DNA from: Anisakis pegreffii
Lineage: Eukaryota > Nematoda > Chromadorea > Rhabditida > Anisakidae
Length of the DNA: 64,000 bases
NCBI GenBank assembly: GCA_035041965.1
Contig: JAPYMA010001087.1
Coordinates: 1-64,000, forward strand
Reading direction: 5' to 3'
The position numbers and the translations under genes are program-made. Of the stretch, positions 1-12,400 are shown in pieces (position 1 is the first letter of the stretch; each line of letters starts with the position of its first letter). Below the pieces are notes generated by a model. That model had not been told where the DNA came from. It made no database searches and saw nothing but the letters and a program-made list of their open reading frames with translations.

Positions 1-347
1 TGCAAAGGCATTATTTCTCCTCATGAAGGTTCTTTTTAAGTTACAATTTCGAAAACTAGATGATGAATTTTCTTGAAACCTTCTGTGCTTGTAGAGAATT
101 CAATTCTCTTTCCAATGAACTACTTGGCATTGACCGATCAAATTTCTGTTCCAGCACTTTTTCCATTTCAATCGCTTGCAAAGGCATTATTTCTCCTCAT
201 GAAGGTTCTTTTTAAGTTACAATTTCGAAAACTAGATGATGAATTTTCCTGAAACCTTCTGTGCTTGTAGAGAATTCAATTCTCTTTCCAATGAACTACT
301 TGGCATTGACCGATCAAATTTCTGTTCCAGCACTTTTTCCTCTTCAA
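1..347. repeat. Tandem duplication, 176-bp unit, about two copies
   Basis: The first 176 bases recur from 177 to about 347 with only a few substitutions, for example TTTTCTTG against TTTTCCTG. The first copy starts at base 1, so the array probably continues to the left of the window. No open frame runs through the unit. It could be the edge of a satellite array or a local duplication; the sequence seen here cannot separate these. Confidence 0.9.
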
Positions 348-2415
348 TTGATCACATCACTTTTATTTGATTGAAACTTCCCTGGTTAATCTTTTACTGC
401 TCCCTAAATGAGCCAATTCTTGTAGCCAGTCTTTGTCTGAACGTGGAAAATTTATTTCTCTTCCCAATGACACCTCATGTAAACATTCAGGTCAGGTGTA
501 GCCTTGAAATACGTCAAATTCCTGTGCCTCATCGATGAATTAATTCGCCCTATTGGATCTCTTTTTCTCTGTGCTCTACCTGACCGCTTCGCTTCAAAAG
601 TGCAATTTGGCTTCTTTTACCAACCCCATCGCAATTCACTTTAACGAGGGCAGCACAACACCTTCGACGCGCCCAATCGAATAATCACCACATAGGTTGT
701 GTAGCAATTACAGCCGAATACCGAAACATTCTCAAGCAAAACCCACTGAAATGCTGAAATGCACCACGGAAATTCCCGAAAAAATGAACGAGTCTCAGCC
801 AAAATCCGCAGTCAAAAATCGTTGTTGTTGCAATCAACAAAATGGGAAGAAGATTAAGATGTTAACTTCACCACGTCGTTAACATTAATATTGAGAACAC
901 AAAAAGATCAGTGTTTAGTTTTGTAATTATTCTTAAGACCTTCTATAAACATCATTACTGTAAAATGTTGAGCAATCAAAATAAGGATTGATATATGACG
1001 ATTGCAAATTGGTTTGGTTAACAAATAAATCAGTTTGAGTTGAAATAACGCATAACTTCAATCAAGTCAGGAAAACAAACGTTTAATTGTCAATTTTTGG
1101 TTTTTTTTAGTGAACATAAGTTGGTTAACACAAGACTGGAAGCCTCTTCATACAGCATAATGATCAGTCAGCTTACTTCGGCTGAATGATATCGCTTTTC
1201 ATCAAACAAATCTCAAGATTTGCTGTTGCAATCAGGAAAACAGGATGAAGATATTTAGAGATCAATACTTAATAAACTTCCAACATCGCGCTGAGTTGAT
1301 AATAACACCTTCATAGACTAGACATGCCCACCATCTTAATATGATAATCACTTTTTGGGATTTGGGATAGCAAAGTGTGTAATCTATCTATGTATACATG
1401 AATGAATAGAACTGACTCTGAGGACGATTACGACGGATTCAAAACGAAACAACTTTGAATCGAAGGACATTATCTTTCAGCGCATAAATTGAGCTTTTTT
1501 TTCTCTTCTCACAGGAAGTTATAAAGATTTGCACATGAATTATGTCTGTAGTCCATACAGACGAGATTAAATTTACAGATAAATTTAATCTCGTTTACAG
1601 ATAAGATAAATTTGATTTACAGATAAATTTACAGTAACAGTTAATGAGTATCAATTAGCACAACAACAACAACATGCACTCGTCCGGAATGTACAATATG
1701 GGCAGTATATTTCTCATGAAATATATTGTCCAATTTCACAGGTAAACTTTTAGAAATTTCACTATTCAAACGTGCAATGTTCTTAAAATAGTACCTCCAT
1801 TATAATATTGCGTCCAATTGAATATACTAAATAAAGCAGATGAATTCTTTGAAGAAAACTGTATTTATATCAAGCCAATGAATTTGAGGTAGTAAAATTC
1901 TTGAGAAGAAAGAAACTTTTCGGGAGAAATAAATCAAAAATGAAAGTTTCGTAAGTTCATAGGTACAACTGAAGTGAATGAATTCAAAAAAGAACAAGTG
2001 ATCGTAAAACATCTGAAGTCACAGCACCACACCACCAACAATGTACAGTAAAGAAGCGTCCTCTTGATCAATCGAAAATATCGCCATTTTATCAGGAACA
2101 ATCCCTTAATAAAGCATTCATTTAAACATTATTAGTACTGTCAACAAGAAAATTTTAGTGTTGCACTTGAAATTCAGCAAATAATCATTACGTTAGATTT
2201 CAGATCGATTCGGCGAATTTTATGATTTCACGTTAGACGGGTGATCAGCTCTTATAATGATTGCCAGTGAAGAATTACCGTCCAAAAGATACAGTGAATT
2301 AAAAAAAACAAAGCACTAACGAATTGGAAATGAATCGACTAGAAGCATCATCAAAACCATCACTGTTTGTCCAATAAGCAAAATTAAAAAGCAAAATAAA
2401 AACTGAAGTGCAAAC
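348..2415. other. Non-coding stretch downstream of HUS1
   Basis: This is A+T-rich sequence with only short, uninformative open frames. At about 1555-1640 there is a cluster of repeated TTTACAGATAAATTTA-like words. The final part of HUS1 or its 3' untranslated region may reach into the right end of this stretch, because the last exon of that gene is not resolved. I recognise nothing else. Confidence 0.5.
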
Positions 2416-4819
2416 GTCAAAAACAACAAACGATCAAAACACACTCACTCAATAAAATTCTCGAAATAGTAAAATTATGCAGCAAACTTCGCATCAAACC
2501 ATTTACTGAACGAATATCAACACAAACCGCATGGTATTTACTCGGATCGTTCAGCAGATCGTTATTTCCATCTGTAATCTATAAGAATATTTACAAACAT
2601 GCTCACAATCAATTGGATGCAATTTGTCGTCAACAATGAAAGCAAAATGAGAGTTATTTTTAAACAATCTTTATTAATCTTACTATTTCGTTTAAAAAAT
2701 TAATCTATATCTACTTTCAAGTGATCCGCTTCTTTCAAGTGACTTTCAAGTGATCAGATGCAAACTGATCACTTCGAGATTGTGTAAAATACTCACAATC
2801 GGCTACAACAGGTCTACGAATATACTCAATTCAACGGGCATATACACCACCTATGAGATGCTCTTCACAAACGAAACTTGTTTGCTTGAACGATAATAAC
2901 AGAAGCAACAAACCGTTATTATTATTGAGAGAAGAACACGTCAAATCCGAGAAATAGACACCAATTTGCGCCGTATCGACATCACCACTCAATTGCAACT
3001 GACCACTTTGATTACCACGGATCAGCTCAATACACATTAATATCACTCCCATTGAAATAATAATATTCCAGAAAGAATTATCCGAACAAATTGAAACTGA
3101 AACAGAAAAGAATCGAATGCAAAGAGATTCGCATTATTCACCAAATGTTTTATGCCCATATTTTTCAGCGATGAAATCAGACTGCGGATAGTGCCCAACG
3201 GCGGTAAATATATCGCTACCTGAAAAACCAATGACCCATTCATTCCATTTTCTAATTGGTATCTTTAAATTAAGTTTTCAAGCACAAACATCAAATCCAT
3301 CAGGAACAAAACTGATAATGGACATAATTCTAAATTAATATACAAAGGATGAAATAAATCGACAGAGTGCGGCTGAGTCTTTGTTGGTATATTACTGAAG
3401 AGGGAAAAAAGTTATTTCCACAAAATAACGTTTCAATAGTAATTCAAAGTGTTGAATAGTTAGTAAGAAGAATGATAACAAAATTAGATTTATGAGAACG
3501 TTTTGGATGATTGCAATAACGAAATGAACGTTTCTCATCAAGACATCAAAATGATTGAACAAGAATAAATAATTCGAAGATATACCGTGGCACCGTCAAT
3601 ATTAGGTATGGCGTAGTGCTTCCATTGTCGAGTTGGAATTAAATCCACAGGCATTTCGTGAACAACTCCAAAACTCTTTTGCTCAACTTTCACATGCGGT
3701 GTATTTCCAATTTTTGTTAATCGCATCTTTGTGGATTGCTCTTTCGGGTTTATACTCCTTCAGAAGACCAATATTTGAGATATTTGCGGAAGTTTCATTC
3801 GCACATAAGAAATTAATTTCGAAATTAACGCTCAATAAGAGAGTAATCATTATGAGAAAACAAACCAAAAAAAGATGATAAAACAAACCTGTACAAATAG
3901 TCCTTATCCAGATCCATATAAATTTCATTGAATTCCTCAGAAACGCCAGCCATTGTGAGCGCTGAGAAGAATTCCTTCTGCAACGAACCAAAAAATCAAA
4001 CAATTCGGACACCACCAATAGGATGATCTGCTATCTTTGAGGCTAGAGCGCTGCTAACATTCAACGGATAGAAACGGCTCAATTTAGTCGGTCTCTGTCA
4101 CTGATTTTGAGATGGAATCATCGCAAAATGAACCACGAATTGGAGATAATTCATAAAAATTTATGAATTCATGAATTACCTCATAAATTTACCACATTAT
4201 TTCCATGCTAAATTCATGAATCCACTCGTCAGTTTTTTCCGCAACTTTGCCTGACAAAATGGGAAGAAATGAAATAAGAATCGACTAAACAGATCGTTTG
4301 CAACAACTAACATTCACTAGTGAAATTTGCATGAAAACTCCATTCGAACGAATCAAATCGGCATTTATAAACGACACCGATGTGGACGTGATTCGTAAGG
4401 TGACTTTCTCTTTGCACAATCGTGACACTGTTTCATTTATTTCTATCATCAAGAAACAACATCATCAAACACAATAATTTCGATTGGCAGTTACATCAAC
4501 AAATTGAATATTTTAAAGATGAGAATTTTGAATTGAATGAGGTATGCAACGATAACAAGAAAAGAGGCAAAAAGGACAACGATGAGAACAAATTAATTAT
4601 AATTAATTTGTATTCGAAACCAGTGTTTCAAATTGTTGTGTTGAGCTGTTGTGCTGTCCGGTCAATAACTCAAAAACAATCTCAGACGAATGATGATCGC
4701 TTTTAGCGACTCAAACCAGCCATCATAGACAAACATTTCAATTCAAACTAAAAGAAATTCAACTAACTTGAAAACGTATCTGCAGCTCCTTGATCGATGA
4801 GAACAGCCAAAAATTTCAT
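2416..4819 (-). CDS. HUS1: Checkpoint clamp subunit HUS1 (C-terminus unresolved)
   Basis: HUS1 is one subunit of the nuclear 9-1-1 ring (RAD9-RAD1-HUS1), loaded at damaged DNA to activate checkpoint kinase signalling. Reading down the minus strand, exons are 4819-4768 (starts MKFLAVLIDQG, matching the family MKFRAKIVDG start), 4442-4318, 3977-3889 (contains GVSEEFNEIYMDL), 3757-3586 (contains EMPVDLIP), 3219 to about 3150 (VAIYLPPLGTIRSL), about 3045-2914 (ending in IGVYFSDL) and 2571 to about 2507 (HAVCVDIRS). Splice phases agree for the first five exons. The joint between the fifth and sixth exons does not fit any GT-AG pair I can see in the right phase, and the last strands of the sliding-clamp fold are not located. 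The start codon directly follows TTTCAG, suggesting a spliced-leader acceptor. Identification is firm by block-wise match to the family; the exact ends are not. Confidence 0.85.
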
Positions 4820-5682
4820 CTGAAATTACTTTAAATAAATCATTTGAATTCGTTCCGTTTCCTCAAGTTCAGTGCGCAATAATGAACACGAACGATATAG
4901 AGCGCGATAAGATAACACGATGGCATCGAATACGAGCGCTACTGCATTGATCAATTGCAACAATGCCACGAACAACAACAACAAACACATTTTAGAAAAC
5001 CTGATGTGAGGAAGTTTTATCAAAATCCAATCGTATCTAACTGCTCAGCAACAACCTCGAATAAGTACAAGAAAATGATTCCAGCTTCTCAGAAAGACTT
5101 TTCTACATCCAATTCAATCAGTTCAGTAAAAACAAAATATATATCCACATCCGACTCAATCAGTTCAATAAAAACAAAACAAATCCATATCCGATTCAAT
5201 CCGTATCTCGATATCACAACTGCACTCACATCAGCAATTATTCATCATTGAAAAATGGTATTGTGCCTTGTGAGAATACGATGTTCCAGTTATCCTAACG
5301 ATGGTAGTGCAGAATAAATGTACACAAACAATAAGATGCAACTATGCGAAATCAAGAACGACCGCGACGCTCAATTGCAATCAACATCAACCAAAGGAAT
5401 TCCAACAAAAACAAAATAATCCCTGAGGATTTAAAACTTAAAAAAGTAATCGAAATTAACGACTAAATAATGAGAAGAGACACAAATTGCATTTATTGAG
5501 CAACAGTTCAATCATCTTGCACTTCTTCTAATCCACCCTCCTAAAATTGAAACAATTAATGAAATAGTCATATCTGAAGGGATTTATTCAATAAGCTAAC
5601 ATTTTATATTTCAGAGAAATTGCACTCAAAATTGAAATGACAGCGAAAAATTGAAATCGGATTGAAATTTGGAGATATTTGA
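4820..5682. other. Intergenic region between HUS1 and RAD51C-like gene
   Basis: About 860 bases separate the end of the RAD51C-like gene from the HUS1 start, both on the minus strand. A short imperfect repeat of the words CCAATTCAATCAGTTCAGTAAAAAC and TCAATCAGTTCAATAAAAAC occurs near 5110-5180. No coding exon is recognised. The distance is long for a classical nematode operon but does not rule out one. Confidence 0.5.
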
Positions 5683-7496
5683 TTAAAATTGTTTTCTAAA
5701 GGCAGTCAGTTTTGCCATACATCTGGAATGATAGCAAAGTTGTTTAGAGTAATCAGTGATAATGGCGGTATATGGATAGGTCTTAGTTTCGAAGGAAATG
5801 AAGAGAATACATACAACGATTCTGTACGATACACTCCCGATTGCACCAAACGGATTTTTAGTCACATGAACACTTCTTTGCGATGAAGGCACATCTTCTG
5901 CTGGACATAACCATAACCGAATCGTTGGATAGTGACACCTCAATCAAGAAATATTGAATTGTCAGTAAATAAACAAACAGACAAATATTCATATGTGCAA
6001 AATAAATCAAACAAACACTTATGATATCAGAACAATGCATCGAAATCTCAATGGAAAACGAATGTCTTAATAAAATTTGAATACCACGAAGTGCCAAGCG
6101 CCGAGGCTAAATAACTGGACTCATAACCGGAATGTTCAGATCGGAATCGAATCGCAACATGATTCACAACGACCACCTGAATTACGCAAACTTATGCAAA
6201 GGTGGCCGCGAGAATCAACTGATTGCATATTGAACAAATGGATGAAAAAAATTGACTGCAATCAAAGTTGACCACACAACGATATTCGATGGCAATCTTC
6301 GCAAGAATTCTCGAGTAATCAACAATCGTTTGACGTAGCTGTTCACTCTCACCACGAATCGGCATCGCTACACTATCAACAATTACCAGTCCAATCTGCA
6401 AGTTCAACGACACTCATCAAGACAAAAACAACTGCTCATTATTTCAAGCTGAATCAACCTTTTTTTGTAATTAACGCAAAAACTATCTGATTTTGATCAA
6501 CACTGCTATATTACTGAAATGCTACAGGGTATTTGAGGAGAGTGAGAGAGCATTCGTAATCCCGATTGACGATGTGATACACGAAATCTCTGAGGGAGAA
6601 AATGATCAACGAGGGCGATCTCAGTGATTTCAAAACATAATTTTTGAACCTGAATATCTATAGCAATGAAAGAAAATCGAACATTTTGATTGTTGGTGAT
6701 AAAGTTTGGTAAACGGTGAAGAGTGCTTGTTAACTGAACGGCATCGTGACATCTAGCGTGATGGATACGGCGTAAATAGGTGTCGTTAGATTCAGACTCA
6801 TCCAAAATGCATCGATTTGTCATATCGCAAACGCGTTTCGTCGAGAATCCACCTTCTGTATCCACATAAACACACTCGTTGTTTCGTTCATGTCTCTGTA
6901 CATTCACCGCTAACTGCATGCTGTAAAATTCAGTTCTGTTGATAATTTACACGCAGTGTTGAATGATTGAAATGAGTCTAAATCATTCAGCTTACACTGA
7001 ATAAATATAGTACGCTTATCAATTTGCAGATCAGAAAGCAGCTCGAAATAGCTCTTGAGCTAACTTGTTATCTCATCAGTTAACTTATTATCAGCTCCCT
7101 ACTCTGGTGTCAGCTTATTATTCAGAGCTGGATCAACGTTTGAGCGAAAAACAACGAACGCCTAACGCTGAATCTGAGCACAGGGTTCGAGCTTGGAGCA
7201 TGGATTACTTTTCCATATTGACTTTAGCTACAGCTGAACTGGTTTTTAGCAAATGTCAACGTCTAGTTCTTAGCAAATCACATATTTTATTGGTGCCCAA
7301 TAAAGATGGTGAATTAATCATAGAATGAAACTGACCAAAATTGTGTCTTTCCAACACCAGAAAGACCAACAATTTCGTTGAAAGTGCCCGGAGCAAATCC
7401 ACCATCAAGAAGGGCATCCAGTCTTGGTAGACCACTCGAAAGAAGTTGACTTTCGTGTTCTTTCATGAACAATTCTTTTGCCGTTACGAACTCCAT
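5683..7496 (-). CDS. RAD51C: RAD51 paralogue, RAD51C-like recombinase
   Basis: RAD51 paralogues are ATP-binding proteins that help load RAD51 at breaks and stalled forks. Exons on the minus strand are 7496-7336, 6920-6650, 6395-6273, 6176-6085 and 5938-5683, with all phases consistent, giving about 300 residues. Visible features: the family block ELFMKEHESQLLSSGLP before the ATPase core, Walker A GLSGVGKTQ completed across the first intron as FCMQLAVNVQ, the block VYVDTEGGFS, RIHHARCHD, the Walker B strand GLVIVDSVAMPIR, and ALGTSW joined to TIRLWL at the fourth intron. These blocks resemble RAD51C more than RAD51B, RAD51D or XRCC3. Two points are odd. The usual N-terminal helix-hairpin-helix part (roughly 70-80 residues) is not found upstream. 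The widely conserved TNQ motif reads VNHVAIRF. The last 15-30 residues after SVSYRI are uncertain and may belong to an intron. The hAT copy at 7.8-8.5 kb lies just upstream. Confidence 0.85.
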
Positions 7497-7800
7497 ATTA
7501 TTACATAGCAAATTTCATGGAGGTGTTGTCAAAGAACTGCGGCAGATACTCAATTTGGATGTATTTTGAATGAAGCACGTAAAATGAAAAATTTCGTGTC
7601 ATCGATATGAGGAGATATAAATGTGAACCATTGATGAAGATCCAACTCGGTTTTCTCTTGTAATTCATATCCTTCGATAATTCAGTTCAAAAAAAATCAA
7701 AAGCTCATTAAGAAAGGTGAAGACACAGATCAACAATAGTTCAAGCAAAAAAATATATTTCAACAGAAACAACTTGTTGGCAAAACCCCGTCTCTACCAA
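7497..7800. other. Upstream region of RAD51C-like gene
   Basis: This 300-base stretch separates the first recognised RAD51C-like exon from the hAT copy. It should contain the promoter or a missing N-terminal exon. I did not find a convincing exon in it. Confidence 0.4.
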
Positions 7801-7804
7801 GATT

Positions 7805-8477
7805 ACTGGCTCTCATACGGGGTGAAATTACCCATTTTGGGTAATTTGGAGGTGTCAGGAGGTAACGGAGGAGGTCGGGAAATTAGTATTCAATGCAGTT
7901 GTTATTTTATGATATGACAGAACGCCATTATCATGGTGTCTTTTAACTCGGATATGTAAATGGCAACACTCTTCATTCTCCTGTTTTCTGAGTATCATTA
8001 GCTCGTTCACGTCTAACTGGGTTTTCATTCTTTTCCTTGCTGCTATAATCACTCTCATAGATTTTATCACCGAAAGTGTTCTCTTTTCCTAATTTCTCAT
8101 TCATTTCACTCAACAATTAAAGTCAAATTCTCATTCTATCAAATACACTCTATAATTGATCATTTGATTGTCGATTGTTGTTGAGCAATAATATTCGATT
8201 GCTGTATTGTTGACTTCTGCTGTCAACACTCGTCAACGCATCCAGTAAATAGTATATGCTACAGAATGAGAAATTGATTCGAACTGTGCAGTGAAATGAT
8301 ACGAAGTGAATGAGAAAAACTCATCAAGAGAACGATATTCACGCACAATAGCTATGAGAGTGAATAGAACACGTCTGAAAAGAATGAGAATCCATCTGAA
8401 TCAGTTTGAAGAGAGCGTGTCATAGATAATAGCTTCTCATGCAATCATAATCGATTGCAACAATAAGTAACACAAAA
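7805..8477 (+). mobile_element. Non-autonomous hAT-like element, copy 1 (right end lost)
   Basis: The sequence matches copy 2 (13034-13895) along most of its length: it begins with a degenerate terminal repeat, CTGGCTCTCAT, then GAAATTACCCATTTTGGGTAA, and ends near the shared word AACACAA. The terminal part present in copy 2 beyond that word is absent. No transposase frame is visible, so movement would need enzyme supplied from elsewhere. It lies between the MATH-BTB and RAD51C-like genes. Confidence 0.8.
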
Positions 8478-9432
8478 AACTGAGTTTCAGTGAAGGTTAT
8501 TTGGTTGTCCGCTTTTTGAACGAGGTGAGGTTCAACGAGACAATTCGAGTAAAAATAATCGAGTTAAAAAAGGATATCGATGGTCCCAGACGATCACAGG
8601 AAATAATCTCCCTTTGGCATTTCTCGCCAAATTCAAAACTGTTTGGTCGGATTGCAACCGGACAATTTTGAATTTTGGCTGGTGCATCGAATCTCGGAAT
8701 GTTTCAATATTTCAATGATAGTAACAGCATTCATGTAAGCCTTTCATTCGGTAACTTATTAAATATCATCACGCAGAATTCTTAATATCAGCACAGAGGT
8801 GCACATCTCAAATTCAGACTAACCGCGCACATCAACCCAACAAAGCAACCCTTTATTCTCCTCAAATATGAGAAAGGAACACTGCGATCAGGCGACCAGC
8901 ATGTCTTGATCTTACAAATTTCTGATGTGTCTAAATAAGGCATATTCTAGCCTACAAGAAGGAAGGCATAACTGTCTTGCATCGACAATCTCCACCTTCC
9001 GTGATATAGCCAATATTTATGAAGATATTTCTCCATACGTAGGCGAATGTTGGGAGCAGAACAATCACTTTTTCATTCAACCATACGTGCATGTCTGATC
9101 AACAACCTTATTCTCAAAGAATTATTTATTAAAGCAAAATATGGTCTTTCGTAATTGTAAATAACGAATTTTGTCAGTTTGAAAAGGCAGAGATGTAATT
9201 TTCACAGGTTTTTAGAGGGATGGAATTTATTCGAGATGCGAACTGTGTGCGATGTGACGTATATTTCCGAATGCTTTCACGTCGCAGGAATAAAACGAAT
9301 CGTCAGAAACAAACGCACTTAAATCACGTAATAATATTAATAATGAACAAAGCAATACAACTATTATTTCATACGAATAACTTCTTATCATATCAACTAG
9401 TTGATTGAATGCGACAATAAACGATAACGTTC
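8478..9432. other. Intergenic region downstream of MATH-BTB gene
   Basis: About 950 bases of A+T-rich sequence lie between hAT copy 1 and the MATH-BTB stop codon. The right end probably contains the 3' untranslated region of the MATH-BTB gene. No other gene is recognised. Confidence 0.5.
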
Positions 9433-12400
9433 TCAATCAGCTGATGTTTTTTTGACATCAGCCACTAATGTCTTCAGTTTAAGTGCCGACTCGAGAATAT
9501 GCTCAATTGAATACTTTTTGAATTGCTCATCATTTCTGATCTCATCAACCAATTCATCGCCTTGGCGCAGTATCTGAAATTACATCGATAATATTAATCA
9601 GCATTATTAATTTTATAAAGTGAATACAATAATGCCGAAAACTCTAATGAGGAAAGCCTTTACTGAATAGGAACCTGATCGAAATCCTACAAAATTTTTA
9701 ATTTCCATTCAAATCGATATTGAACATGAGATTGAGAAAGCGTTTTCAACGAAAAAGTTTTCACAACAATAACAATTTTCTGATTGAATAGCAACATTCA
9801 TTCACCTGATCGGCCAATGTTGAAAGTGCGACACGTTTTGCGATTGGTAGTGCCCCATAAGGAGCACTGTATATGGCGATTAGTGATCTCATTGCTTGTT
9901 CAGCTTTTTTCTTGTTCTCGTTCGCCATCTTAATGTGAAATAACAGAACAGAACTCATTTTCCATTATTCGAGTTGATTAACATCAATGACATCAATTTA
10001 GCAAATGAAGAAGGTTAATTTTTTCAGCGTTATTCAGTAATATACTTGTTTGTTGGCAAGAGCAGCAACTCTCACCTGAACCAGATCATTGATAATGAGT
10101 TGTTGCCATTTATCGAAAATTTTTAGTAGTCTGAAGCGATCGAAGAGAAACGAAATCACACGCCCAACACGAGCGAATCGGTTGAAGTCGGGTAGAATCA
10201 CTTTTTCGGTATACAAATATGTCAATAACTGAAAGCAGTTGATCAATTTCGTTCATCGACGGCATCCAAAATCAAAAAAACTAATTCGGCATGGAATTTT
10301 TTCAACGATTCCATTTCTCTTCGCAGGTGTGTCTACGGGGAATAGAGAATAATTAGTTTATGATGAAAAGAACAATGTTTATAAAGATAATACTGCATCA
10401 GGTACGATTGTACGTAAACATCGAATATCACCTCGACAGAGTGGTATGCAGTTATTTGCAAGTGCGAACTTATTTGTTGAGTTCAGTTGAGTGTATTGCG
10501 TTGATTAGTAAAACAATACAATGATCACTGATGGCAACAATTAATCTTTGAACTGATAACAATTTCACATAACATCTCAAAATCGAGTTTGACACTCACA
10601 ACTTTCATATCGCTCTCAGAAAGGTGTGGAAAAATGATGCGATCTTGGCTGCTTTCAACGAGAATTTGATCGGTCGGCAGTGAAACTTTCTGTCGGAAGA
10701 TTGATTGTAGCGAAATTGATGTGTATGCAAGTGGTGATTTGTGTACGAAATACTCAGTTGAGTCATTTGTGGATGAATCACCTGAGAGCAATTTGACATT
10801 TATTTGATAAAAATCTAGCAAGAACCTTCTGACACCGATGAAGTAACAGCTCACCGAATTTCATACCAGTAAATCACTTGAATGCTTAATCAAGGAACTA
10901 TAAGCATTTGTCATTTTCACTACAGTCGAATTGGTCACTCACAACTTCAGATTGTGTATATGATGGAATCATGATTGCAACTGATCATTAGAGAATATCA
11001 TCCAAATTGGAGTCGATCAACTTCTAACCTCTCGTGAAGACGAAATCCGAATTCGCTGTCTTCTTTCCACTGAGTACTGCCTCTAAAGTTTTTCTGTTGC
11101 GCCCTTCGTCCGGATCTATAGTTGCACTGCAAACGAACATTTTATAAGTCAGTAATAAAATCAATCAGGCATTTTGAATTGTATTATGATTGATGTTATT
11201 ATTTCATGTAAATTGCAATCATCTACTGCGCCCTTATGCACCAACAGTCATATGTAATGGTTTCTGAAATGCAGATTTAAAGATAACTTCCCGAAAGCAT
11301 TGAGATTTCCACAAACAACTAGATACGCAAGTGGTTATCAATGTCACATTGTATTTAGACATCTAACCTATTGGTGTCATCGGGAAGGGGTTCGAAGTTA
11401 AAATAGTCTCGTTCAATTTGAAGTGTTATTCGGAATATGAGAATATCATTTTGTTTAATCAGATCTTTCAGATTCCTTTCCGTTATCACATTCTTCACAA
11501 AGTAATTGTCGTTGCGTGGATTTGCTTTGAGATTTGCTGAAATTGAATAAGTTCGCCATTTCATTTGAAGAAGACAGTCATTGAGGAACAGTGTTCAAAG
11601 ATGAATCTTCAAACGTTCCCTTTCAAACTCACCCTCTGTAACACAAATAAGTTCTGAGCCATTTCTATAGCCAATTCGAAGTTTAACGTTGCGCGCCTTC
11701 GGAGCCTTTTGTTTCGACAGTGCATCGTTTCTGAGCGCTCCTTTCGGGAGTGGCTCATTCCCAAATGCGGACGTTTCTGGCCCGATGTTGAGCAAATAAA
11801 ATGTGAACTGCAACTCTAAATGATCGAAACATTTCAAAATCAATGCAATAAAAACGATTCATTCAGAAATAACATTCTGACTTCTTATCAAATGCTACAT
11901 CCACTCAATGTGGTTTTAGAGTATGCAAATGAACCGATTGATTCATCGAAACCGCTTCAATTCAAAAGAAAATTAAGGCTTGTAAAGGATTGGATGCTTT
12001 GCAAGCCTTAATTTCAATCAGTTGGGTTAGATTCACTCAACCAGATTCATCGCCGTGTAATATCAACTTGTATGCATAATTCCACCACACATAATTGTGA
12101 TACACAACCATTGGTATGCCGGATTGCAGTGTACATCCATTCTCGGTGGTTGCCTTCAAGGGGAATGTTGTTGATTTCAATAAATTACCGAGATGAAATT
12201 GTGTCGAAATGAGAGATGAGTTTTATGTTTTAAAGCATTTTCATTGCTTGGTATTTAACGTTGTCAGTTATTCACTCAACGCTTGATATTTAACGTTGAG
12301 TGAATAAATGACAACTGACAACACGGTATTTTAAGGAATTTTTTACAAACAATAGGTGAGATATGAAACCTCAATGCTGTCTTTGTGAATTCGAAAATCG

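Noticed and set aside
3978..4050. A block reading ALASKIADHPIGGVRI just before a HUS1 exon, with an apparent 24-base intron, at first seemed to be the HUS1 segment before KEFF.
   Set aside because: A better match to the same HUS1 region (LCKEKVTLRI to NGVFMQISL) is at 4442-4318 and joins both neighbouring exons in phase with normal intron lengths.
7717..8070. Short open frames within hAT copies, repeated in similar form at 12976-13374.
   Set aside because: They lie inside a repeated non-autonomous element, differ between copies and have no transposase motif.
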